From an uncultured cyanobacterium (GTDB taxonomy: Bacteria; Cyanobacteriota; Cyanobacteriia; Cyanobacteriales; Nostocaceae), in assembly GCA_903848645.1 (NCBI GenBank), contig CAINGU010000059.1:1-55037 (forward strand): DNA of 55,037 nucleotides. Direction: 5' to 3'. The translations under genes and the position numbers were made by a program. The notes under the pieces were generated by a model that saw only the letters and a program-made list of their open reading frames with translations, had not been told where the DNA came from and did no database searches. Positions 1 to 8,375 of the stretch are shown piece after piece (position 1 is the stretch's first letter; every line of letters begins with the position of its first letter).

Positions 1-306
1 ACGGGTGAAGTCACCTTGAGCTTCAGGACCCCACAGGAACAACAGGGAATGTCCCATGCTGTCCGCTGGTGTGGATACTGCTACTGTTAAAAAGTTAGCT
101 CCTTCTAGGTAGGAGGATGCTAGTCCGTGGGTGTACCAGGATGTGACGAAGGTTGTACCGGTCAGCCAACCGCCCAACGCAAGGAAGGCACAGGGGAATA
201 GTAATATTCCTGACCAACCTACGAATACGAAGCGATCGCGCTTTAGCCAGTCGTCTAATACGTCAAACCACCCTCTACTAGGGGCGCGTCCAACTGCGAT
301 GGTCAT
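1..306 (-). CDS. psbD: Photosystem II reaction-centre protein D2, N-terminal part (cut by window edge)
   Basis: The reverse strand encodes 102 codons beginning [20 protein letters not shown], the conserved N-terminus of D2. The first transmembrane helix region ([20 protein letters not shown]) and the lumenal segment ending in [10 protein letters not shown] follow, and the frame runs off the left end. D2 pairs with D1 in the thylakoid photosystem II core and binds the reaction-centre chlorophylls and QA. The ATG at 306 is preceded by a GGAG-type ribosome site, and a sigma70-like promoter lies about 60-95 bases upstream. In cyanobacteria psbC usually follows and overlaps psbD, but that part is outside the window. 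Identity is near certain from the sequence. Confidence 0.97.
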   Translation of the reverse strand, partial: MTIAVGRAPSRGWFDVLDDWLKRDRFVFVGWSGILLFPCAFLALGGWLTGTTFVTSWYTHGLASSYLEGANFLTVAVSTPADSMGHSLLFLWGPEAQGDFTR

Positions 307-372
307 GAGAGCAAATCTCCAAAATGTTTTATAATTACGGATTTTATGCGTCTATAAACGGCTAAACTTAGC

Positions 373-401
373 CTAATACAGAAATTTAACCAGATTGTCA
401 A
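373..401 (-). promoter_or_regulatory. Candidate psbD promoter
   Basis: On the reverse strand TTGACA (401-396) is separated by exactly 17 bases from TATTAG (378-373). This is a near-consensus -35/-10 pair and predicts a start near 366, giving a 5' UTR of about 60 bases before the psbD ATG. The rest of the 307-602 gap holds a short tandem repeat. Confidence 0.6.
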
Positions 402-526
402 CCTAGTTTACAATTTTTTACGCTTTCTATCATAATAGGTGAAAATCTCTAATTTTGCTAGTGCGTTAGAAAGAAAATTTTATTTGGGAACTGGAGGAGC
501 GGAAAAGCAAGAGAAGAAAATTCTTA

Positions 527-558
527 ACAACTGACAACCGACAACTGACAACTGACTA
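527..558. repeat. Short tandem repeat of the CAACTGACAA type
   Basis: Three to four imperfect decamers of the form acaactgaca stand head to tail between the divergent psbD and UPF0367 genes. The same unit recurs at 13173-13228. Such short tandem repeats are common in Nostocales intergenic DNA. Confidence 0.7.
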
Positions 559-602
559 ATGACGCTAGAATGGGTTTTAAAGTGAAAATTCATTAATTCT
601 AA

Positions 603-875
603 ATGTTTACCATTGACTTAAGCATCAGAAATACTGCTTTCCCCATATCAGTACAACGTAAGTCTACTGAAGATGCCGAAGCTGTCTATCAGCTAATTTT
701 GGCGGCAATGCGCTCTGGTAATCCTGATATTGTGGAACTCAAGTGCGAAGGCAAAACAGAGAAAAAAATTGCTGTCCGTGCTAGTGAAATTTCGGGAGTT
801 CAGATTATCCAAAAAGATAGTGCAGCTACTAGCAGTGGTAAACCACCCGGCTTTGCTGCTTTTACTGCTGAGTAA
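603..875 (+). CDS. UPF0367 family protein (function unknown)
   Basis: A 90-residue protein starting MFTIDLSIRNTAFPISVQRK, with a hydrophilic body and a short C-terminal tail rich in Pro, Gly, Ala and Phe (SGKPPGFAAF). It matches my memory of the cyanobacterial UPF0367 family in length and in the motifs SVQRK, EDAE and KKIAVRASEISGVQI. No signal peptide, membrane segment or catalytic motif is visible, so it is probably a small cytoplasmic protein. Its stop lies 14 bases before the ATPase gene, so the two are probably co-transcribed. I do not assign a function. Confidence 0.85.
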   Translation: MFTIDLSIRNTAFPISVQRKSTEDAEAVYQLILAAMRSGNPDIVELKCEGKTEKKIAVRASEISGVQIIQKDSAATSSGKPPGFAAFTAE

Positions 876-889
876 CCCAAGGTATAAAC

Positions 890-1558
890 ATGACAGCAGT
901 AGGCATCGAAGTTAATAATTTAAACTTCTTTTGGCCTAATGGGGAGCAAGTGATCAAATCTTGCTCTCTGCAAGTACCTAAAGGTGAGTTTTGGATGCTT
1001 CTGGGGACAAATGGCAGTGGGAAATCTACGCTTCTGAGATTAATAGCAGGTTTATTAGCTCCTCAATCAGGGGAAGTTATGGTTTCACCTCCTGTTGGTT
1101 TTGTGTTCCAAAATCCTGATCATCAATTGGTAATGCCAACAGTTGGTGCAGATGTGGCTTTTGGATTGGTAGCGGAAAAGTTACAACCTGCAATGGTAAA
1201 AGCTAGGGTGGAAGAAGCTTTGGGGGCGGTAAATTTATTGTCTCTCCAGCGACGACCTATTTATGCCCTTTCTGGTGGACAAAAACAGCGGGTAGCAATT
1301 GCTGGGGCGATCGCTCGTCACTGTGATGTTTTACTATTAGATGAACCCACTGCTTTATTAGATCCAGATAGTCAACTCGATTTAGTGGCTAGTGTGCGTA
1401 ATCTCGTTAAAAGTCGCGGGATTACGGCTTTGTGGGTAACTCATCGGTTAGAAGAGTTAAATTACTGTGATGGTGCTTTCTTATTGGAAAAAGGCTGTTT
1501 AGTTGATACTGGTGAAGCAGAACGGCTCAAACAGCGATTAATGCAAGTACATCATTAG
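890..1558 (+). CDS. ABC transporter ATPase of the energy-coupling-factor (CbiO/EcfA) type
   Basis: A 222-residue single ABC ATPase domain. The Walker A motif is GTNGSGKST, the Q-loop FQNPDHQLVMPTV is characteristic of ECF/cobalt-type ATPases, the signature is ALSGGQKQR, Walker B is VLLLDEPT with a D-loop LLDPDSQ, and the H-loop is WVTHR. ECF ATPases drive uptake of vitamins or metal ions together with an EcfT scaffold and a substrate-binding S protein. Neither partner is present here, so the substrate cannot be assigned. In many cyanobacteria the parts are dispersed. It directly follows UPF0367 and is followed by an intrinsic terminator. Confidence 0.88.
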   Translation: MTAVGIEVNNLNFFWPNGEQVIKSCSLQVPKGEFWMLLGTNGSGKSTLLRLIAGLLAPQSGEVMVSPPVGFVFQNPDHQLVMPTVGADVAFGLVAEKLQPAMVKARVEEALGAVNLLSLQRRPIYALSGGQKQRVAIAGAIARHCDVLLLDEPTALLDPDSQLDLVASVRNLVKSRGITALWVTHRLEELNYCDGAFLLEKGCLVDTGEAERLKQRLMQVHH

Positions 1559-1922
1559 AGGTAGGGGCGCAGGGCCTGCGCCCAATCAGGAAAAAGAAAG
1601 AAGGAAGAAGAAGTAAAAGCCGCAATTTTGAGAAATTTTTGACCAGATGCCAGAATACAGGATGCTGTATAGGTATCTGGTTTTTTAATATAGCGAAATA
1701 TAAAATTTTCCAGGCCGGGAAAAAATATTTTTTAGAGAAAACAATTTCAGCAATCCTTATTTTTATGGGCGTTTTCGGAATTAAGGCTTCTATCTTAGGG
1801 TCTAATTTTGCTTGAAAGCAGCATTTTTTATTTTTTGTAACATGGGGTTACAAGCAATGCTTCATTTACTATAAGTCTTATGAATGATTTTTGTTAACTC
1901 TAGATAATTGTGATTAAAAACC
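1559..1922. other. Intergenic region with a palindromic repeat and a terminator
   Basis: The gap holds a GC-rich palindrome (gtaggggcgcagggcctgcg and following, 1561-1583) that recurs near 44228-44250, then the terminator at 1643-1686. The remaining AT-rich 230 bases before the NYN-domain gene contain no open frame or RNA fold I can support. Confidence 0.6.
1643..1686 (+). terminator. Intrinsic terminator after the UPF0367-ATPase operon
   Basis: Outer arms CCAGAT (1643-1648) and ATCTGG (1675-1680) enclose an inner perfect stem ATACAG/CTGTAT (1655-1660/1665-1670) with a GATG loop. A run of six T follows at 1681-1686. Confidence 0.75.
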
Positions 1923-2471
1923 ATGTCTCGTTCCATAGTCCCGGCCGTTCTCTTAGTAGACGGTTACAATATTATAGGCGCTTGGCCTTGCTTGATAAAA
2001 ACCCGTGATCATTCTGGACTTGAGGCTGCACGGGGTGAATTAGTGGAAGCAATGACTAATTATAGTGCTTTCCAAGGTTATGAAACTCAGGTGGTGTTTG
2101 ATGCTCAATATCAGAACACTCCTAGTAACAGAGAAACTATTACAGAATTTTTAACAGTACATTATACGGATTTTGGCCAGACCGCAGACACATATATAGA
2201 AAAAACCTGTGCGTCTCTCCGTCACCAAATAGCCCAATCTTTACTTTCCCGCATGATTGTCGCTACATCAGATCGGGCGCAGCAATTAACAGTTCAGGGG
2301 TATGGGGCTGAATGGTTGTCAGCGCATCAACTATGCGGTGAAGTAGAAACTACTGTTTGTCGAATGCGTCATAGGTATCAGTCACATAAACAATCTAAAA
2401 GTAGATTTCTGGCTAATGCGATTGATGCTAAAGCCAGACAACGGTTAGCGGAATTACGCATGGGATTATAG
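1923..2471 (+). CDS. NYN-domain (YacP/Rae1-like) RNA endonuclease
   Basis: A 182-residue protein opening with AVLLVDGYNIIGAWP, the first acidic motif of NYN (PIN-like) nucleases. Further family acidic positions follow: VVFDAQYQ, TADTYIEK and IVATSDRAQQ. Length and layout agree with the YacP family (DUF901), whose Bacillus member Rae1 cleaves mRNA on the ribosome. Cyanobacterial members are uncharacterised as far as I know, so the RNase activity is inferred. The C-terminus is basic (QSHKQSKSRFLANAIDAKARQR), consistent with RNA binding. No strong ribosome site precedes the ATG. Confidence 0.82.
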   Translation: MSRSIVPAVLLVDGYNIIGAWPCLIKTRDHSGLEAARGELVEAMTNYSAFQGYETQVVFDAQYQNTPSNRETITEFLTVHYTDFGQTADTYIEKTCASLRHQIAQSLLSRMIVATSDRAQQLTVQGYGAEWLSAHQLCGEVETTVCRMRHRYQSHKQSKSRFLANAIDAKARQRLAELRMGL

Positions 2472-2630
2472 ATTTTATAATTCTAAAATCTCTGAATATC
2501 ACTGCTGGAAAGGGTTTGGGGTATTAAAAATGAAAGGTTTCAGCAGCGACCAAAAAAAAGTTAAAAAATTTTTCCAAAACCTCTTGCATTATTTTGGATT
2601 TCGGTTTATTATAGCTAAAGTTAAGAGCGT

Positions 2631-2702
<72 letters not shown>

Positions 2703-2716
2703 TTTAAATAAAAGAT

Positions 2717-2753
2717 AAAGCATGAAGTTAAAAATTATAGACTTCATGCTTTT
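2717..2753 (+). terminator. Hairpin terminator after tRNA-Asn
   Basis: A perfect 12-bp stem AAAGCATGAAGT/ACTTCATGCTTT (2717-2728/2741-2752) with a 12-base loop, followed by an interrupted T tract (TTTTGATTTT). Confidence 0.65.
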
Positions 2754-2834
2754 GATTTTCTATGCAAACAATAAAGAATTGAAGTTAAAAATATTTTCTC
2801 TCCCTTTTTCTTTTTCCTTGAACCGAAAAATATT

Positions 2835-3686
2835 TTAATTAGACTGGGAACGCCGGACAAATGGCAGTAAATCTTGTAAAATTACTTCATGATAATGTTC
2901 TTGGGGATAATGTCCCACATTATTCAGTTTGATTATTTCACCATTTGGTACAGATTTAACGAACGTTTCCGCCATATCTACAGATAACCAAGGATCAATC
3001 ATCCCCCATTGGACTAAAATAGGTTGTTGCCATTTTTTAAACCCATTTTCTATTTCTATCATCGCTTTTTCTAGTTGGAAATTGCGAATTGTGGTGAGGA
3101 GACTTCTCCCAGACGAAGAACTTTTCAAAAATGGTTTTCTATAAATATCTAAATCTTGATCTTCAATGCGGTAACGACTCCCACCCTCTAAGGTTCTATC
3201 AACTAACAAAGGATCTTGGGTAATGATATCTCCAGCCAATGGTAAACCCATTTGTTTGATTTTCCAAGGAATTTTGGCAGAAGTAGAAATCGGTGTATTT
3301 AAAATCGCAATATTAGCAATCTTTTCAGGATGACGTAAGGCATATTGTAACCCAACTGAACCTAAAAATCCTTGGACAACTAAGGAAAATCTTGCTAATT
3401 CTAAAGATTGAACAAATCCATCCAAAGCTGTAATAAATGCGTCGGGAGTATAAGCAAAATCCTGTTTTTCTGGTTTACCGGAAAATCCGTAACCAATCCA
3501 GTCAGGAGCAATAACTCTATTTCCCTGTGCTGCTAAACTAGGGATAACATTTCTCCAACTATAACTTTGAGAAACTATCCCGTGTAACAATAACACAGGA
3601 ATCAAATCAGTTCTCCCAATCGGTTCAGCTTCCCGATAATACCATTCTAAAGAATCTACTGTAATTTTATGTTCTTGAATTGACAC
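2835..3686 (-). CDS. Alpha/beta-hydrolase-fold protein lacking the catalytic nucleophile
   Basis: A 283-residue protein with a GTG start at 3686 preceded by AGGA at normal spacing. It shows the hydrolase fold: oxyanion-hole motif LLLHG (residues 32-36), then APDWIGYGFSGKP as in haloalkane-dehalogenase and epoxide-hydrolase relatives, a late acidic residue in WGMIDPW (Asp231) and the catalytic-type His in VGHYP (His259). The nucleophile elbow, however, reads VVQGFLGS (103-110) and puts Gly106 where Ser or Asp should be. It may be a non-enzymatic scaffold or use another residue. No signal peptide is visible. It is a single gene between tRNA-Asn and the ion-channel gene. Confidence 0.85.
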   Translation of the reverse strand: MSIQEHKITVDSLEWYYREAEPIGRTDLIPVLLLHGIVSQSYSWRNVIPSLAAQGNRVIAPDWIGYGFSGKPEKQDFAYTPDAFITALDGFVQSLELARFSLVVQGFLGSVGLQYALRHPEKIANIAILNTPISTSAKIPWKIKQMGLPLAGDIITQDPLLVDRTLEGGSRYRIEDQDLDIYRKPFLKSSSSGRSLLTTIRNFQLEKAMIEIENGFKKWQQPILVQWGMIDPWLSVDMAETFVKSVPNGEIIKLNNVGHYPQEHYHEVILQDLLPFVRRSQSN

Positions 3687-3881
3687 GCTATTTTCCTATT
3701 TGAGAATGCAACAACACTGTATAGGTGCTAAATTATAGCAGGAGTCAGGAGTCAATACTGCTATATCATCCTACAAAAAGAAAAAAATTCGCATTTTATG
3801 AGTTAAGGTAGTTGACTTGCGCCTGGAAATCTGCTATAGTTAATCTTGATAAGGAAGAACTATCTTGCAATAAAAAGTAAA

Positions 3882-5570
3882 TTAAACGCCAATACCTTGT
3901 CCTTCTTCTCGCCATAACTGATTTAACCTGTTAGCGGGCATGGTTAAATACAAAACATCTCCAGGGGCGAGAATTGTTTCCAATAAATCCCAGCCTTGTA
4001 CAGTTTCGTGGTTGATTTCCACATACAAAGGCACGAAATCCGCAAACTTAGCTACGTCTTTCACCCACTCATCACAAAAAGGGTGTATTGGTGTAATTGT
4101 AGTTGCAAAAGCTACCCATAGATTATCAGCAATAATGCCATTACCAATAATCCTACCACCGAGAGCCGCCGCAGCGAAGGCGGGGGCAGCGAGTTCAGCA
4201 GGACTAAGTACAGCTTCAAAATCAAATACCTGTTGTGCCATACTGGCAAAATCGGGATCAGCATAGTTGACAATTACAGGAATATTCGGAGCTAAAGCCT
4301 TAACTTTGAGGGCAATTTCCAAATTAGTCGCATCATTACTGGTGACAGCTAAGACTGCGGTGGCAGTATTGATATTACTAGCTTGTAGAGTAGCCCGAAA
4401 ACTGGCATCAGCAAGGATGACAGGAATACTCATACCTCTGGCAGTAGTCACATATCTATTATTAGCATCTGTTTCAATTACTACTACTTCATGGCCACTC
4501 AGATGCAATTGTTGAATAATTCTAATGCCGATACCACTTAAACCGCAAACAATATAATGATTATGTTGGGGAATTCTCGCTGCGTCTAAAAATTGTTTTA
4601 AGCGACTACCCAGGATAAAATCTGTCAGAGTAGCGTACCAAAGCCCAATTACCGCAGCCCCAATGAGCATAATGACAACGGTAAATAATTTGATGCTATC
4701 AGGTGCATTTTCTACAACTTTATCATTACCACCAGCCCCTGTAATCATCCCGACAGCAAAATATAAAGCATCAATAAAAGAGAGATTATGCTTACTGGCA
4801 ACATAGGTAAATGTAGAGAGTAAAATAATTACTAATAAAGCTATTGCCATGCCGACAACTGATTGGGCGTGTTTCTGAAATTCCCTAATATTAGCAAAAG
4901 CTTTGATTAATTTTCTAATAAATGATTTACGTTGTGGACGAATGCGGGGTTGAGTGCCGATAATTAATCGATCTCCTATCCTTAATTGTTGTTCTGATAG
5001 CACCGCAGAAACTACATTCATTTTTCCTTGTACAGGGACATAATAAATCAGCATCCGTGTGGGATCTTCCCATAAATCGCTGATTTTTTTACCCTTCCAA
5101 GGATGATTTTCGTGAATATATTCTTCTTGAATTGGCCAAGTTTGCTCAAGTAGTTTAATTTGGCCAATGGCTTTATTTCCTAAAGCGGCAAAGGTAAATA
5201 CTGGTGCGGCTAAACCGACAACACTCAAACTTAAATGATTTGACAAAGTTTGATCGAGACGTTCCCCTAAATTTGTATTATAAAAACGGTTAATAATCCT
5301 AATTTGGGGATTAAGTACCCGCGCTTGCATCATAATTGATAAATTTAGGGCATCATCAGAAGTGGCAATTACCAAAGTATGTGCTTCGGCAATTCCCGCT
5401 GCTTGTAAAGTAGAAGCTGCGTGTAACTCACCAATAATTACATTAGCAGCATTTTCACCAGAAACGGGTTTACGATGAATACCTACTACTAAAGCCCCAT
5501 GTTGTCTGAGTAACCGAAATATTTTATATCCTGTACGTCCTAAGCCACAAACAATAATTCGAGGTTTCAT
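3882..5570 (-). CDS. Two-TM ion channel flanked by two RCK (TrkA-N/TrkA-C) modules
   Basis: A 562-residue protein in the order RCK1, channel, RCK2. RCK1 is a Rossmann domain with CGLGRTG at 8-14, followed by a TrkA-C-like region to about 210. TM1 is at about 238-258, the pore helix and filter at 265-283, and TM2 at about 294-318. RCK2 starts at about 339 with CGLSGIG, where the second Gly of GxGxxG is Ser. This looks like the potassium-channel (Ion_trans_2) architecture with ligand-gated cytosolic domains. The selectivity filter reads ITGAGGND rather than TVGYGD, so potassium selectivity cannot be assumed. The gene appears intact and monocistronic. Confidence 0.88.
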   Translation of the reverse strand: MKPRIIVCGLGRTGYKIFRLLRQHGALVVGIHRKPVSGENAANVIIGELHAASTLQAAGIAEAHTLVIATSDDALNLSIMMQARVLNPQIRIINRFYNTNLGERLDQTLSNHLSLSVVGLAAPVFTFAALGNKAIGQIKLLEQTWPIQEEYIHENHPWKGKKISDLWEDPTRMLIYYVPVQGKMNVVSAVLSEQQLRIGDRLIIGTQPRIRPQRKSFIRKLIKAFANIREFQKHAQSVVGMAIALLVIILLSTFTYVASKHNLSFIDALYFAVGMITGAGGNDKVVENAPDSIKLFTVVIMLIGAAVIGLWYATLTDFILGSRLKQFLDAARIPQHNHYIVCGLSGIGIRIIQQLHLSGHEVVVIETDANNRYVTTARGMSIPVILADASFRATLQASNINTATAVLAVTSNDATNLEIALKVKALAPNIPVIVNYADPDFASMAQQVFDFEAVLSPAELAAPAFAAAALGGRIIGNGIIADNLWVAFATTITPIHPFCDEWVKDVAKFADFVPLYVEINHETVQGWDLLETILAPGDVLYLTMPANRLNQLWREEGQGIGV

Positions 5571-5910
5571 AAAACAGCAACATAAAATTTATATAAATGG
5601 CTACATATCAGCTATTAAGAAATAACTCAGGAGTCAGAATTGAATTTAATAATCCTTATTGTTGCTCAATTTGCGGCATAATAACTGTAGCTAAACACAC
5701 GATCTTTATATATAGGGTTACTATTTGATTTTTTGAACATATACGTAGGGTGGGCATTGCCCACAATATGCTGATTTTGGTGGGCATTGCCCACCCTACA
5801 ATATTCAGATAAAAAATTAAAAATAATTAGAAAATGCACATAATAATCCGACAACCCTCTAACTAATGTGGGAAAGCACAAGCAAAGAGGGGATGTCGAA
5901 AATGAAGAAA
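5571..5910. other. Intergenic region with a compound palindrome
   Basis: The gap separates two leftward genes. Apart from the palindrome at 5745-5799 it shows no gene. A 71-codon reverse frame across 5666-5881 is a by-product of the repeat and has no family resemblance. Confidence 0.6.
5745..5799. repeat. Compound inverted repeat (GTAGGGTGGGCATTGCCCAC)
   Basis: The arm at 5745-5764 pairs with the arm at 5780-5799, with 15 bases between them and one central mismatch pair. Each arm contains its own small palindrome TGGGCATTGCCCA. Related GTGGGC-type palindromes occur at 33484-33508 and 39390-39429. Confidence 0.8.
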
Positions 5911-7158
5911 TTATTTTACTAAATCGGCATTGTTAGAAGTGCGTTTCAGCATGAATACAGCCACAATAATTCCCACAATGGCTAATCCCGCAGTTGGATA
6001 AAAGAAATTAGTGTAACTGCCGAAAATGTCTCTAATTTTGCCAGCTAATAAAGTTCCACCCAAAGCCCCCATACCGTAAGCAGTGAAGACAATACCGTAA
6101 TTTTTGGCGTAGTCTTGGGATTGAAACATGATTAAAGTGGAAGTAGGAGCGATCGCTAACCAACCTCCCAAAGCCAAGTAAAATAGGGAAAAAGCGACTA
6201 TATAAGTGAGTACATTTCCCTCTTCCGCACTTAGCATCATAATCGAACCAATCAAAATTAAAACAAAGGAAACAATTGCCGCCAATTTTGGCGTAAATTT
6301 GTCTGTGAACCACCCAAAAAACAACCGTCCGGCACCATTAAAGACAGCGAACAGAGAAACCGTATTTGCGGCTGTAGCTGCATCTAATTTAATAATTTCC
6401 TGGGCTAGAGGACTAGAAATACCAATAGCTGCCAGTCCCGCAAAAGAACCAATGGTATAACACAACCACAAGCCATAAAAACTGGAAGTTTGCAGAATTG
6501 ATCCTGAAGTTGTCGTGTCAGTATTTACTTGAACAGATACAGGTGGAGTCCATCCTTCTGGTTGCCAATCTGGAGGGGGAGTTGTGAGGACAGTAGAAAT
6601 AGCAGTAATAATAGCTGCAAAAGCAATACCTAAAATAACAAAAGTTTGTTTGACTCCGAAAGCATCTATCAGAAACTTGGCCAAAGGTGCAGTAATTAAA
6701 GGTGACAAACCAAATCCAATTACAGTAGCGCCCACAGCCAAACCTTTCTTATCAGGAAACCACTTAGCCACCACAGCCAAGGGTACACCGTAAGCGATAC
6801 CCACGCCCATACCAGCAATCACACCATAGGTAATAGTTAATGTGGGAATATTGCCACCTAAACTAGAGAGAATATAACCTACTGCCGTAATTAACCCACC
6901 AACACCTGTAATCAAACGAGTATCAAAACGATTAATATAAAAGCCAGTAATTGGCATTAAAATTGCGAAGACGACCAGCAGCACTGTAAATGGCAATAGG
7001 CTATCAGTTGCACCCACATTGAGAAGTTTTTCCAAAGGTTTTCTAAAAATACTCCAAGAATAAACTGTACCCAAGCAAAGTAGGATAGTTATACTTAGTG
7101 GTATAAGTAGCCATCGCCCTTTTTCAGCGGGCATACCAAATAATTGTACTTTTTCCAT
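5911..7158 (-). CDS. Major facilitator transporter, oxalate/formate antiporter (OFA) family
   Basis: A 415-residue polytopic membrane protein with about 12 predicted helices. The opening LLIPLSITILLCLGTVYSWSIF and the segment GVGIAYGVPLAVVAKWFPDKKGLAVG (helix 4, loop, helix 5) are typical of the OFA family of MFS carriers. FGWFTDKF is the second-half MFS loop motif. These carriers exchange or import small monocarboxylates or dicarboxylates. The actual substrate in this organism cannot be read from sequence. The gene is single and divergent from the transaldolase-like gene, with a 188-bp shared upstream region. Confidence 0.88.
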   Translation of the reverse strand: MEKVQLFGMPAEKGRWLLIPLSITILLCLGTVYSWSIFRKPLEKLLNVGATDSLLPFTVLLVVFAILMPITGFYINRFDTRLITGVGGLITAVGYILSSLGGNIPTLTITYGVIAGMGVGIAYGVPLAVVAKWFPDKKGLAVGATVIGFGLSPLITAPLAKFLIDAFGVKQTFVILGIAFAAIITAISTVLTTPPPDWQPEGWTPPVSVQVNTDTTTSGSILQTSSFYGLWLCYTIGSFAGLAAIGISSPLAQEIIKLDAATAANTVSLFAVFNGAGRLFFGWFTDKFTPKLAAIVSFVLILIGSIMMLSAEEGNVLTYIVAFSLFYLALGGWLAIAPTSTLIMFQSQDYAKNYGIVFTAYGMGALGGTLLAGKIRDIFGSYTNFFYPTAGLAIVGIIVAVFMLKRTSNNADLVK

Positions 7159-7346
7159 TTGTTGTTATGTAAATATGTGAAATAATTTTTTTGCAGTATC
7201 TCACCTTTTGGCTAAATTGGGATAAATGTTTTTTTATATTGATGTGAATAAGTAGGATAGCGTTAAAAATTAGGTAAGATATTTCTGTTAATTCTTCTGG
7301 ATAAACTGCTGTAAAGTAATCCTGAGAAGAATTAATCACAATTAAT

Positions 7347-7985
7347 ATGGCACTTTATTTAGATTCAGCTATTTCCGCAGAAGCCGAAATCGTTAAACAT
7401 TGGGGTTGGGTAAAAGGTATCACCACCAACCCCACATTATTAGCGCAAGCTAACACCCCACCAGAGACTACCCTGAAAACATTAGTTGCCTTAACTTCAG
7501 GTCCGGTATATTATCAACTCCTCGCTTCAGATCAAGAGAAAATGATAGCCGAGGGTAGAAAAGCCTTTGCAATTATTGGTTCTCAAACTATCTTGAAAAT
7601 TCCCGCCACACCCCTAGGATTTGAAATAGTAGCCACCCTTTCACCAGAAATCACTTGTTCCGTCACTGGCATTTACAGCCCCGCACAAGCCGCAGTAGCC
7701 AAGGAGGCGGGGGCAAAAATCGCCATAGCTTACGTCAATCGGGCTGAACGTTTATTAGGAGACGGTATTGCCTTGGTACGAGATATGGCCAGCATTCTCA
7801 AAGGCAGTGATGTGGAAATTTTAGCAGCTAGTATCAAGTCACCTGGGGAAGCAGCCGCGTCTCTCCAAGCTGGTGCAAATCATCTCACCTTACCTTTGGC
7901 AATGTTGCAAGCCATAGCTACCCATGAATTTTCCCATCAAACCGTGGCTGATTTTGCGGCTGGAGGAATTGGTTTAACAATTTAA
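7347..7985 (+). CDS. Transaldolase-family (fructose-6-phosphate-aldolase-like) enzyme
   Basis: A 212-residue short transaldolase-type TIM barrel. It starts MALYLDSAIS, equivalent to the family motif in which an Asp sits on strand 1. GITTNPTLL is the strand-2 signature, TILKIPAT carries the probable Schiff-base lysine (Lys84), and ITCSVTGIYSPAQA and EILAASIKSP follow. The length fits the small TalC/FSA-like subfamily rather than classical transaldolase. It would cleave or transfer three-carbon ketol units in sugar-phosphate metabolism. The exact substrate is inferred only. Confidence 0.88.
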   Translation: MALYLDSAISAEAEIVKHWGWVKGITTNPTLLAQANTPPETTLKTLVALTSGPVYYQLLASDQEKMIAEGRKAFAIIGSQTILKIPATPLGFEIVATLSPEITCSVTGIYSPAQAAVAKEAGAKIAIAYVNRAERLLGDGIALVRDMASILKGSDVEILAASIKSPGEAAASLQAGANHLTLPLAMLQAIATHEFSHQTVADFAAGGIGLTI

Positions 7986-8035
7986 CTTGATATAACCTCA
8001 ATCCTATATAGAAAACACTGTTAGTCAATTCATGC

Positions 8036-8171
8036 AGGGTTTCACCCCTCATCCTTAAAGCCTTGATTTTACATAATCAAAATATTTTTGAATCGGTTTT
8101 ATAGTCATGGATTAAATGCCTTAAAAACCTGTGAAATCAATTTATATTAGGGATGATGGGTGTGACCCCCT
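8036..8171. repeat. MITE-like element with imperfect terminal inverted repeats
   Basis: The arm at 8036-8058 (AGGGTTTCACCCCTCATCCT then TAA) is complementary, with a few mismatches, to 8147-8171 (TTAGGGATGATGGGTGTGAC then CCCCT). The two enclose about 88 AT-rich bases without coding capacity. No clear target-site duplication is visible. Confidence 0.5.
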
Positions 8172-8343
8172 ATTAATTATTCCCGGAAAATATAGGTTGA
8201 AAACTGTTAGGGATGAACAAATAAAAAATTTAAAATAAATGCCAAATTGGCAACCATGATGAAATGAATCAGGCTAAATTATATGAGTCGAGCAAAAACA
8301 AGAGAGTTGTTAAGAGGCTGACTCAATCAGCAAAAGGTTCTTC

Positions 8344-8371
8344 TTGAGATTGCCTAAAAAATAAATAGAAT
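8344..8371 (+). promoter_or_regulatory. Candidate promoter of the structured small RNA
   Basis: TTGAGA (8344-8349) and TAGAAT (8366-8371) are separated by 16 bases. The expected start, about 8377-8379, falls at the first bases of the closing stem of the RNA fold at 8376-8492. Confidence 0.5.
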
Positions 8372-8375
8372 TAGT

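Noticed and set aside
5666-5881. 71-codon reverse-strand frame after the MFS gene
   Set aside because: It reads through the compound palindrome and shows no family resemblance or ribosome site.
7124-7339. Reverse-strand frame overlapping the start of the OFA gene
   Set aside because: Overlaps the transporter N-terminus and its upstream region, with low-complexity composition and no homology I recognise.
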